A stretch of DNA of 5,477 nucleotides from Lachnospiraceae bacterium (GTDB taxonomy: Bacteria > Bacillota_A > Clostridia > Lachnospirales > Lachnospiraceae): positions 1-5,477 of the forward strand of contig JAGDBR010000092.1 of NCBI GenBank assembly GCA_017958935.1, written 5' to 3'. The notes beneath the pieces are model-generated. The model was not told where the DNA came from. It saw only the letters and a program-made list of their open reading frames with translations, and searched no databases. Made by a program: the position numbers and the translations under genes. Below are positions 1-5,477 of this stretch, one piece after another. Positions within the stretch are counted from its first letter, which is position 1. Each line of letters begins with the position of its first letter.

Positions 1-2155
1 GTTCGCGGGAAAACAGTACCGGAAATCCAGCGTGCGCCACGCCGAGAACCGGGAATACAACCGCAGAAAACGCGAAAAAGAGCAGGAGATGCGCGACCGT
101 CACCGCAAGGAGGTCGACGAATTCCGCAGGAAGCAGCGTGAACGCGAGCTCGAGAACGAAGAGCGCTTCGCGCCCGTCGTCGGCATCGGCGACAACACGA
201 TCCGCGAAGAGACCGACGAACGGCCGACCGTCTTCGTGGACACGCAGGGGAGCACCGTGCGCAAGCCGAACTCCCAGTACAGCAGCTATCAGAACGCCCC
301 CGGAAAGACCGAAGGGATCACGATCAAGGGCATCGATAAGAAGCCCGAACGCAAGGATGATATCCCGGAGTTCGACATCGACGAAGATTTCTTCGATGAG
401 CATGACGGCTATTCCGTGCCGAAACCGGCCGGCACTGCGGCGAACACGCCCGCTGCCGATCCGGACGACCGTTACACGAAGACCGTGATCACCGCGAACG
501 GCAAGGTCATGAACGTCGAGACCGACGGCGACATCCTCGGGAAGAAGACGGTCTATCAAGGCTCCGTGAACAATCCGGTGAGCAACGGGGCGGGCAGCGC
601 CGTGAAGGTCGCGCAGAAGACGGCGGCGCAGGACGGGCCCGCCGAGAGCGTCGTCATCACGAAGCCCGTGAAGGAACCGACGAAGGAATACCGGTTCCCG
701 CCGATGCGGCTTCTGCATTACGGCGCACAGGGCGGTTCCTCGAAGGAACAGATCCAGGCGGAGATCCGCGAAACGGCCGAGAAACTGCAGCAGACGCTCG
801 CGATCTTCGGCGTCGGCGCCACCGTGACGCACGTGTCCTACGGGCCGGCCGTCACTCGTTATGAGCTCCAGCCGGAGCTCGGCGTTAAGGTCAGCCGGAT
901 CCTGGCGCTCGCTGACGACATCAAACTGAGCCTTGCGGCCGCGGACATCCGCATCGAGGCGCCGATCCCCGGGAAATCCGCGATCGGCATCGAAGTCCCG
1001 AACAAGGTCACGCAGAGCGTCGTGCTCCGCGACCTGCTGGAGTCCGACGAGTTCCGGAACACGAAATCGAAGCTCGCCTTCCCGGCAGGCAAGGACATCG
1101 AAGGCAACATCATCGTCGCGGACATCGCGAAGATGCCGCACGTGCTCGTCGCCGGCGCGACGGGTTCCGGCAAATCGGTGTGCATCAACACGCTGATCAT
1201 GTCGATCCTGTACCACGCGAAGCCGACCGAGGTCAAGATGATCATGGTCGACCCGAAGGTCGTCGAGCTATCCGGATATAACGGCATCCCGCATCTGCTG
1301 ATGCCGGTCGTCACCGATCCGAAGAAGGCGGCAAGCGCCCTGAACTGGGCGGTCGCCGAAATGGAGCGGCGCTACGAGCTGTTCGCGCAGTACAGCGTCC
1401 GCAGCCTCGAAGGCTTCAACACGCTGATCGAGACCGACCAGATCGAAGAGAACGATAAAGCGCTTGAGAAGCTCCCGCAGATCCTGATCATCGTCGACGA
1501 GCTCGCGGACCTGATGATGGTCTCGCCGAAGGAAGTCGAAGCGTCGATCTGCCGTCTGGCGCAGAAGGCCCGGGCGGCCGGCCTGCACCTCGTGCTCGCG
1601 ACGCAGCGGCCTTCCGTCGACGTCATCACGGGCCTGATCAAGGCGAACATCCCGTCCAGGATCGCGTTCGCGGTCTCTTCGGGCGTCGATTCCAGGACCA
1701 TCCTGGACATGAACGGCGCGGAACGTCTCCTGGGCCGCGGCGACATGCTCTATGATCCCGCGGGCGCCCCGAAGCCGCTGCGCGTTCAAGGCGCGTTCGT
1801 CTCCGACAGGGAGATCAGCGACGTCGTCGAATACATCCAGAATCAGGGCCCGGTCAAGGGCATGACCACGGCAGCCGTGGACCTGAACGCGGCCGGCGTG
1901 AACGGCGCGATGTCCGGCGGGAACGGCAACGACCGCGACGAGTATTTCGCGGATGCCGGCCGGCTCGTCATTGAAAAAGAAAAAGCCTCGATCGGCATGC
2001 TGCAGCGCGCGTTCAAGCTCGGCTTCAACCGTGCGGCACGCATCATGGACCAGCTCGGAGAAGCCGGCGTCGTCGGCGAGGAAGAGGGCACGAAGCCCCG
2101 CCGCGTCATCATGTCGATGGCCGAATTTGAACAATACCTTTCGAGCGGCAAGTGA
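1..2155 (+). CDS. ftsK: DNA translocase FtsK/SpoIIIE family, 5'-partial
   Basis: Septum-located, ATP-driven double-stranded DNA pump that clears or segregates chromosome ends during division (in spore formers, SpoIIIE). The frame is open to the left edge (first full codon at base 2); a GTG at 32 is probably internal, because family members begin with a membrane domain that is absent here. 717 codons are visible, numbered from base 2. Residues about 12-228 are a hydrophilic linker: first a Lys/Arg/Glu-rich helix-like stretch, then an acidic patch near 120-137. The motor follows from about 230, with GPAVTRYEL near 281, Walker A GATGSGKS at 385-392, Walker B ILIIVDE at 494-500 and ATQRP at 533-537. 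Residues about 646-715 are the winged-helix gamma domain (LQRAFKLGFNRAARIMDQL), which in the family reads KOPS/SRS orientation sequences. All motor motifs look intact. The family is certain; FtsK versus SpoIIIE cannot be settled without the N terminus and genome context. Confidence 0.97.
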   Translation, partial: FAGKQYRKSSVRHAENREYNRRKREKEQEMRDRHRKEVDEFRRKQRERELENEERFAPVVGIGDNTIREETDERPTVFVDTQGSTVRKPNSQYSSYQNAPGKTEGITIKGIDKKPERKDDIPEFDIDEDFFDEHDGYSVPKPAGTAANTPAADPDDRYTKTVITANGKVMNVETDGDILGKKTVYQGSVNNPVSNGAGSAVKVAQKTAAQDGPAESVVITKPVKEPTKEYRFPPMRLLHYGAQGGSSKEQIQAEIRETAEKLQQTLAIFGVGATVTHVSYGPAVTRYELQPELGVKVSRILALADDIKLSLAAADIRIEAPIPGKSAIGIEVPNKVTQSVVLRDLLESDEFRNTKSKLAFPAGKDIEGNIIVADIAKMPHVLVAGATGSGKSVCINTLIMSILYHAKPTEVKMIMVDPKVVELSGYNGIPHLLMPVVTDPKKAASALNWAVAEMERRYELFAQYSVRSLEGFNTLIETDQIEENDKALEKLPQILIIVDELADLMMVSPKEVEASICRLAQKARAAGLHLVLATQRPSVDVITGLIKANIPSRIAFAVSSGVDSRTILDMNGAERLLGRGDMLYDPAGAPKPLRVQGAFVSDREISDVVEYIQNQGPVKGMTTAAVDLNAAGVNGAMSGGNGNDRDEYFADAGRLVIEKEKASIGMLQRAFKLGFNRAARIMDQLGEAGVVGEEEGTKPRRVIMSMAEFEQYLSSGK

Positions 2156-2160
2156 CCGCT
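2144..2160 (+). other. Small hairpin across the ftsK stop codon
   Basis: AGCGG (2144-2148) pairs perfectly with CCGCT (2156-2160) around a 7-base loop that contains the TGA stop. A flanking G-T wobble (2143/2161) could add a sixth pair. TTTCATT follows, which is too weak for a convincing intrinsic terminator. It sits 13 bases before the preferred rbgA ATG, so it might influence translation of rbgA or 3' processing. A five-pair stem in GC-rich DNA can easily arise by chance. Confidence 0.25.
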
Positions 2161-2173
2161 TTCATTGAACCGC

Positions 2174-3028
2174 ATGGCAGATCTGTCGAATTTCAACTGG
2201 TACCCGGGCCACATGGCCAAGGCGAAACGCACGATGCAGGAAGACATGAAAAAGGTCGATCTCTGCATCGAGCTGCTGGACGCCCGCGTGCCGGTCTCGT
2301 CCAGGAATCCGGACATCGACACGCTTTCCCGCGGCAAGTACCGCCTGATCCTGCTGAATAAAGCAGACCTGGCCGACGAAGCCCGGACGAAAGCCTGGAT
2401 CGAGACTTTCCGGGCGCAGGGGATCCGTGCGCTGGCGCTCGACGCCCGCATGAACGCGAAGCTTTCGGCCGTGCGGAAAGCCATGGAGGACGCCTGCGCC
2501 GAAAAACGCGCGAAGGACGCGGCCCGCGGCATCGCTGCGCGGCCTGTCCGCGCGATGGTCTGCGGCATCCCGAACGTCGGGAAGTCCACGTTCATCAATT
2601 CGCTGGCCGGAAAAGCCTCCTTGAAGACCGGGAACAAGCCCGGCGTCACGAAGGCGAACCAGTGGATCACGGTCTCGAACGGCGTCCAGCTGCTGGATAC
2701 GCCCGGCGTGCTCTGGCCGAAGTTCGAGGATCCGCGCGTCGGGCTCCATCTGGCTTTCATCGGCTCGATCAACGAGGACATCCTCCCGAAGGAAGAACTC
2801 GCCTACGAATTCGTGAAGACGGCGCAGGAGCGGGACCTGATCGCGCTGCTGGAAAAGCGTTACGGAATCGAACTGCAGGATATCGGCGATCCGAACGAAG
2901 TCATCGACCGGATCGGCCGGAAGCGCAACTGCATGAAAAAGGGCGGAGAAACGGACATTCTGAAGACTTCCGTCCTGATACTGGAAGACTTTAAAGCCGG
3001 AAGGCTTGGAAGGATCACGTTGGAATGA
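2174..3028 (+). CDS. rbgA: Ribosome biogenesis GTPase RbgA (YlqF)
   Basis: Cytoplasmic GTPase that in Bacillus subtilis is needed for late maturation of the 50S ribosomal subunit. The G motifs show the circular permutation of the YlqF/YawG family: G4 NKAD at residues 62-65 comes before G1 GIPNVGKS at 131-138, the switch-I region PGVT at 156-159 and G3 DTPG at 175-178. The N terminus has the family signature WYPGHMAKA, followed by LLDARVP and SSRNP. The C-terminal part ends in GRLGRITLE, as in the RNA-binding tail of relatives. The 284-aa length fits the family. ATG at 2174 is preferred because relatives start only a few residues before W(Y/F)PGHM; an in-frame TTG at 2165 would add three residues. 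Neither start has a clear Shine-Dalgarno sequence, so coupling to the end of ftsK is possible. Its stop overlaps the lepB start. The function is secure from the motifs. Confidence 0.97.
   Translation: MADLSNFNWYPGHMAKAKRTMQEDMKKVDLCIELLDARVPVSSRNPDIDTLSRGKYRLILLNKADLADEARTKAWIETFRAQGIRALALDARMNAKLSAVRKAMEDACAEKRAKDAARGIAARPVRAMVCGIPNVGKSTFINSLAGKASLKTGNKPGVTKANQWITVSNGVQLLDTPGVLWPKFEDPRVGLHLAFIGSINEDILPKEELAYEFVKTAQERDLIALLEKRYGIELQDIGDPNEVIDRIGRKRNCMKKGGETDILKTSVLILEDFKAGRLGRITLE
3008..3014 (+). promoter_or_regulatory. Ribosome binding site of lepB
   Basis: GGAAGGA lies 10 bases before the ATG at 3025 and inside the last codons of rbgA. With the ATGA overlap it supports translational coupling of the two genes and fixes this start. 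Confidence 0.6.
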
Positions 3029-3582
3029 GATTCCGGCAGAAACAACCGAAACCGGCCTGGCGCGTCGCATTGGAATACGTGCTCTGCATCGGCGGCGCCG
3101 TCGGACTGGCCCTTCTGATCGTCAAATACGTCGCCGTCCGTTCGATCGTGGACGGCACGTCGATGGAACCGTTCGTCGACAACCGCGACAACGTGATCGT
3201 CGAAAAGATCAGTTATTATTTTCATGATCCCGAGCGCTACGACGTCGTCGTGTTCGAACTCAAGGAAGAGCCGGACGTTCATTACATCAAGCGCATCATC
3301 GGACTCCCGGGCGAAACGGTCCAGATCATCGACGGCATCGTCCACATCAACGGCGAACCGCTCACGGACGACGTCTACTGCAACGAAAAGATCTACAACG
3401 CCTATATGGCGCAGAACCCGGTCGTGCTCGGCGAGAACGAGTATTTCATGATGGGGGACAACCGGAACCGTTCGAAGGATTCCCGGGCCGCCGAGGTCGG
3501 TCCGGTCAACCGTTCGCAGTTTTTAGGCAAGGCCTGGATCCGTTTCTGGCCGCTGTCCGGCATCAAGTACGTCGGAAGATGA
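3025..3582 (+). CDS. lepB: Signal peptidase I
   Basis: Membrane-bound serine protease (S26 family) that removes signal peptides from exported proteins on the outer face of the cytoplasmic membrane. At 185 aa it matches the short Gram-positive type (B. subtilis SipS is about this size). One hydrophobic segment at about residues 15-37 anchors it. The nucleophile is Ser46 in GTSMEP and the general base is Lys89 in YIKRIIGLPGE. The late conserved box is GDNRNRSKDSR at 144-154. One oddity is the stretch after the catalytic Ser, which reads MEPFVDNRDN, where many relatives have a P-T and a G-D pair. The ATG overlaps the rbgA TGA by four bases, and rnhB follows after 12 bases. Pairing with rbgA and rnhB is a familiar Firmicutes arrangement. 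Catalytic residues are present, so an active enzyme is expected. Confidence 0.96.
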   Translation: MRFRQKQPKPAWRVALEYVLCIGGAVGLALLIVKYVAVRSIVDGTSMEPFVDNRDNVIVEKISYYFHDPERYDVVVFELKEEPDVHYIKRIIGLPGETVQIIDGIVHINGEPLTDDVYCNEKIYNAYMAQNPVVLGENEYFMMGDNRNRSKDSRAAEVGPVNRSQFLGKAWIRFWPLSGIKYVGR

Positions 3583-3583
3583 C

Positions 3584-3589
3584 AGGAGG
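3584..3589 (+). promoter_or_regulatory. Consensus ribosome binding site of rnhB
   Basis: A perfect AGGAGG lies five bases before the ATG at 3595, immediately after the lepB stop. It is the strongest Shine-Dalgarno match in the window and decides the rnhB start, so that gene can load ribosomes independently. Confidence 0.85.
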
Positions 3590-3594
3590 ACGCA

Positions 3595-4368
3595 ATGCTG
3601 ACTGTCCGTGAGATCGACAGTATACTGAATGCCGTCCCGCTGCAGGAGCTCCATGCGCGTCTTGACGACTGGCGGGACGATCCGCGTTCCGGCGTCCGCA
3701 AGCTTGTGGAAAAGTACGAAAAGCGTCTGCAGGCTTACAGGGATGAACTCGCAAGGCTCGACAGGATGATGCTCTATGAGCGCAAATATGCCGATTACGA
3801 GCTGATCTGCGGCATCGACGAAGCCGGCAGGGGACCGCTCGCGGGCCCTGTCTGCGCGGCGGCCGTGATCCTGCCGAAGGACGAGCCGATCCTGTACGTG
3901 AACGATTCGAAACAGCTCTCCGCCGCAAAACGCGAAGAACTGTACGGCGTGATCACCGAGAAAGCCGTGACGTACGGCATCGCGCTCGTGAACGAGAAGG
4001 AGATCGACCGCATCAACATCCTGCAGGCGACTTACGAAGCCATGCGGCAGGCGGTCGCGAAGCTTTCCCCGCAGCCGCGGCTCTCGCTGAATGACGCGGT
4101 CACGATCCCGGGGCTTCCGATCCGCCAGGTGCCGATCGTCAAGGGCGACGCGAAGTCCTGTTCGATCGCCGCGGCCTCAGTCCTCGCCAAAGTGACGCGG
4201 GACCGGCTGATGGCCGAATATGACAAACTCTATCCGGAATACGGCTTTGCGGCCCATAAGGGCTACGGCGCGGCGTCGCACATCGAGGCCCTGAAAAAAT
4301 ACGGCCCGTGTCCGATCCACCGCCTGACCTTCATCCGGAACATCCTGAACGGAGAGGGGAACGCATAG
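3595..4368 (+). CDS. rnhB: Ribonuclease HII
   Basis: Cytoplasmic endonuclease that nicks the RNA strand of RNA-DNA hybrids and starts removal of ribonucleotides misincorporated in DNA. The 257-aa length matches the Bacillus-type enzyme, including an N-terminal extension of about 70 residues (charged, probably helical) before the catalytic core. The core opens with GIDEAGRGPLAGPV at 73-86, holding Asp75 and Glu76. Asp167 (in LNDAVTIPG) and Asp185 (in KGDAKS) complete the DEDD metal-binding set. The conserved SIAAASVLAKVTRDRLM and KGYG motifs follow. The residue before Asp167 is Asn where a hydrophobic residue is usual; this is probably harmless. The start is fixed by AGGAGG. It lies between lepB and yraN and probably shares their transcript. 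Confidence 0.97.
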   Translation: MLTVREIDSILNAVPLQELHARLDDWRDDPRSGVRKLVEKYEKRLQAYRDELARLDRMMLYERKYADYELICGIDEAGRGPLAGPVCAAAVILPKDEPILYVNDSKQLSAAKREELYGVITEKAVTYGIALVNEKEIDRINILQATYEAMRQAVAKLSPQPRLSLNDAVTIPGLPIRQVPIVKGDAKSCSIAAASVLAKVTRDRLMAEYDKLYPEYGFAAHKGYGAASHIEALKKYGPCPIHRLTFIRNILNGEGNA

Positions 4369-4377
4369 GTCCTCGGC

Positions 4378-4731
4378 ATGAACAACCGCGAAAAAGGCAC
4401 GAAAGAAGAGCAGATGGCCGCAGCGTTCTACGAAGCGCACGGGTATAGCGTCGCGGAGCGCAATTACCGCAGAAAGACCGGGGAGATCGATCTGATCGTT
4501 CGCGCACCGGACGGCATGCTCGTCTTTTCGGAAGTCAAATACCGGAAAACGCAGAAGTACGGCGATCCCGCGGAGGCCGTCACGGTTGCAAAACAGGCGC
4601 GGATCTACCGGACCGCGCAGTGGTATCTGCAGGAACACCGGATCCCGGAAGGGACGCCGGTCCGTTTCGACGTCGTGAGCATCACGGGGGACGATATCCG
4701 TCTGATCCCGAACGCATTCGGAGGTTTCTGA
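4378..4731 (+). CDS. YraN family protein (UPF0102, nuclease-like fold)
   Basis: Small 117-aa member of the YraN/UPF0102 family, whose fold resembles Holliday-junction resolvases and other PD-(D/E)XK nucleases; the cellular role is not firmly established. Visible signatures are an N-terminal helix (GTKEEQMAAAFYEAHGY), ERNYRRKTGEIDLI, and FSEVKYRK. Glu36, Asp38, Glu52 and Lys54 correspond to the nuclease-like acidic and lysine positions. GDPAEAV and the AQWYL helix follow, so the domain looks complete. ATG 4378 is the only plausible start, since an in-frame TAG at 4366 (the rnhB stop) lies just upstream. The purine-rich GGAGAGGGG is 18 bases away, too far for normal spacing; only a weak AGG at 4367-4369 is closer. 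Its place directly after rnhB is common in bacteria and hints at a DNA-related role, which is inference. Confidence 0.93.
   Translation: MNNREKGTKEEQMAAAFYEAHGYSVAERNYRRKTGEIDLIVRAPDGMLVFSEVKYRKTQKYGDPAEAVTVAKQARIYRTAQWYLQEHRIPEGTPVRFDVVSITGDDIRLIPNAFGGF
4720..4724 (+). promoter_or_regulatory. Ribosome binding site of the PgeF-like gene
   Basis: GGAGG, eight bases before ATG 4733 and inside the last codons of yraN. It supports this ATG as the start of the last gene and tight translational linkage to yraN. Confidence 0.75.
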
Positions 4732-4732
4732 C

Positions 4733-5477
4733 ATGGCGCACACATTCATCCGCAAACCGGAAGCAAGGCAGAGGCTGGTCTTTCACGACGGGCCGCTGCC
4801 TTTTTTTTCTTTTCCGCACCTGGATGAGGCCGGCGTGCTGAACGGCGTCACGACGAAGTACGGCGGCGTTTCGACGGGGTGCTTCGCGGCGCTGAACATG
4901 GCGTGTCTGAAGGAACCGGCAATGATCGTGCAGGAGAATTACCGGCGCGTCGCGCAGACGCTCGGATTTGACGAAAATAGGGCAGTTTTAAGCTATCAGA
5001 CGCATTCGGCCGGTATTCGAACGGTCTTGCCGGAAGACGCCGGAAAAGGGCCTTTTTCGGCGCGAGACTACACGGATACGGACGGGCTCGTCACCGATAT
5101 CCCTGGGATGACGCTCACCGTGCTGTCGGCGGACTGTCCGCTGCTGCTGTTCTACGATCCCGTGAACCGGGCAATCGGCGCCGCGCACTCGGGCTGGCGG
5201 GGGACCGTTGCCGGTATGGCGCAGGAGATGGTCCGGCGCATGCACTATGAATTCAACACGGCGCCCGAGGACCTGCTCGCCGGCATCGCGCCGTCGATCT
5301 GCCGAGACTGCTATGAGGTCTCCTCGGACGTCGCGGAGCAGTTCGAGGAACGCTACGGCCATTACCGTTTCGACCAGCTCGCGGACCGGAAGGAGAATGG
5401 CAAGTTCCAGCTCGACCTCTGGAAAGCCAACGAGTTCAACCTGCTGGAGGCCGGCGTCGACAAGAAGAACATCTTCA
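4733..5477 (+). CDS. pgeF: PgeF/YlmD family protein (DUF152, Cu-oxidase_4), 3'-partial
   Basis: Cytoplasmic protein of the YfiH/YlmD family, often labelled polyphenol oxidase or laccase. E. coli YfiH (PgeF) corrects peptidoglycan precursors carrying L-Ser in place of L-Ala, and relatives are reported to act on purine nucleosides. The frame is open from ATG 4733 to the right edge (248 codons, no stop), so only the last part of the usual 250-280 residues is missing. Signatures are GVTTKYGGVSTG near 38-49, YQTHSAG with His91, SADCPLLLFYDP with Cys135, AHSGWRGT with His152, and GIAPSICRDCYEV. His91, Cys135 and His152 are the family metal-binding set. The ATG lies one base after the yraN stop with GGAGG at good spacing. 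A terminator-like hairpin and T8 tract lie in codons 11-26. Several codons here (TTT, CCT, TCT, TTA, AAT, AGG) are unlike the GC-ending choice of the upstream genes. Family assignment is secure; substrate is not. Confidence 0.95.
   Translation, partial: MAHTFIRKPEARQRLVFHDGPLPFFSFPHLDEAGVLNGVTTKYGGVSTGCFAALNMACLKEPAMIVQENYRRVAQTLGFDENRAVLSYQTHSAGIRTVLPEDAGKGPFSARDYTDTDGLVTDIPGMTLTVLSADCPLLLFYDPVNRAIGAAHSGWRGTVAGMAQEMVRRMHYEFNTAPEDLLAGIAPSICRDCYEVSSDVAEQFEERYGHYRFDQLADRKENGKFQLDLWKANEFNLLEAGVDKKNIF
4765..4808 (+). terminator. Intrinsic-terminator-like hairpin inside pgeF
   Basis: AAGGCAGAGGC (4765-4775) pairs with GCCGCTGCCTT (4792-4802): ten of eleven Watson-Crick pairs, with one A-G mismatch (4772/4795). 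The stem can continue through a T-G wobble (4776/4791), a G-G mismatch, and GTC/GAC (4778-4780 with 4787-4789) to a six-base loop. The 3' arm runs into T8 (4801-4808), then C and T4. This is the form of a Rho-independent terminator, but it lies within codons 11-26 of a gene that continues intact. Ribosomes translating pgeF would cover it, so any termination would occur mainly when translation is poor. Structure is read directly; function is inferred and chance is possible. Confidence 0.42.

Noticed and set aside
32..34. GTG as the start of the translocase
   Set aside because: The frame is open to the window edge and known family members have an N-terminal membrane domain before this linker, so the gene almost surely begins outside the window.
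1971..1990. A-rich stretch (GAAAAAGAAAAAG) as a - strand terminator U-tract
   Set aside because: It encodes conserved-region residues EKEK of the translocase, has no good GC-rich stem beside it on the - strand, and no - strand gene exists to be terminated.
1268..2134. 288-codon open frame on the - strand, opposite the translocase motor
   Set aside because: Antisense to strongly conserved motor and gamma-domain sequence, with no motif or ribosome binding site seen.
1843..2781. 312-codon open frame on the - strand, across the ftsK/rbgA boundary
   Set aside because: It lies opposite two genes with full family motifs, has no recognisable domain and a Ser/Arg/Ala-rich composition typical of antisense frames in GC-rich coding DNA.
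2162..3070. 302-codon open frame on the - strand, opposite rbgA
   Set aside because: It mirrors rbgA almost exactly, is rich in Arg, Asp, Val and Gly, and shows no motif; it follows from the GC bias of rbgA codons.
4177..4755. 192-codon open frame on the - strand, opposite rnhB 3' end and yraN
   Set aside because: Overlaps two well-supported genes and has no recognisable domain; explained by codon bias.
4799..4813. T8 tract as a sequencing or frameshift error in pgeF
   Set aside because: The frame upstream (from GGAGG and ATG 4733) and downstream (GVTTKYGGVS and later motifs) is the same, so the gene is intact as given.

Overview
The window is a dense, one-directional stretch of housekeeping genes from a GC-rich bacterium (roughly 60% G+C by eye, with strong preference for G or C at third codon positions). 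All six supported genes lie on the + strand, and no gap between them exceeds 20 bases. The gene set points to the Bacillota (Firmicutes): a SpoIIIE/FtsK translocase, an RbgA (YlqF)-type circularly permuted GTPase, a short SipS-sized signal peptidase I, and an RNase HII with the N-terminal extension seen in the Bacillus enzyme. AGGAGG-type ribosome binding sites agree. I cannot name a genus; a GC-rich anaerobic clostridial or erysipelotrichial lineage is a guess.

Layout: (1) 1-2155, the 3' part of an FtsK/SpoIIIE DNA translocase whose membrane domain lies left of the window. (2) 2174-3028, the ribosome-assembly GTPase RbgA. (3) 3025-3582, signal peptidase I, starting inside the rbgA stop (ATGA overlap). 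(4) 3595-4368, RNase HII, behind a consensus ribosome binding site. (5) 4378-4731, a YraN/UPF0102 nuclease-like protein. (6) 4733-5477, a PgeF/YlmD (DUF152, multicopper-oxidase-like) protein that is open to the right edge. No promoter was found.

Together the genes cover chromosome segregation at the septum, 50S subunit maturation, protein secretion, removal of ribonucleotides from DNA, a probable DNA-processing protein, and peptidoglycan precursor quality control. They look like one growth-linked transcription unit rather than an accessory island. I see no mobile element, CRISPR array, tRNA, rRNA, defence system or clear new system.

The best unexplained signal is inside the start of pgeF. 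An 11-bp GC-rich hairpin stem with one mismatch (4765-4802) runs straight into a T8 tract (4801-4808), giving the form of an intrinsic terminator within codons 11-26 of an otherwise intact gene. This could be an attenuator that depends on translation, a leaky operon end, or chance. A smaller hairpin spans the ftsK stop codon just before rbgA, which has no recognisable Shine-Dalgarno sequence.
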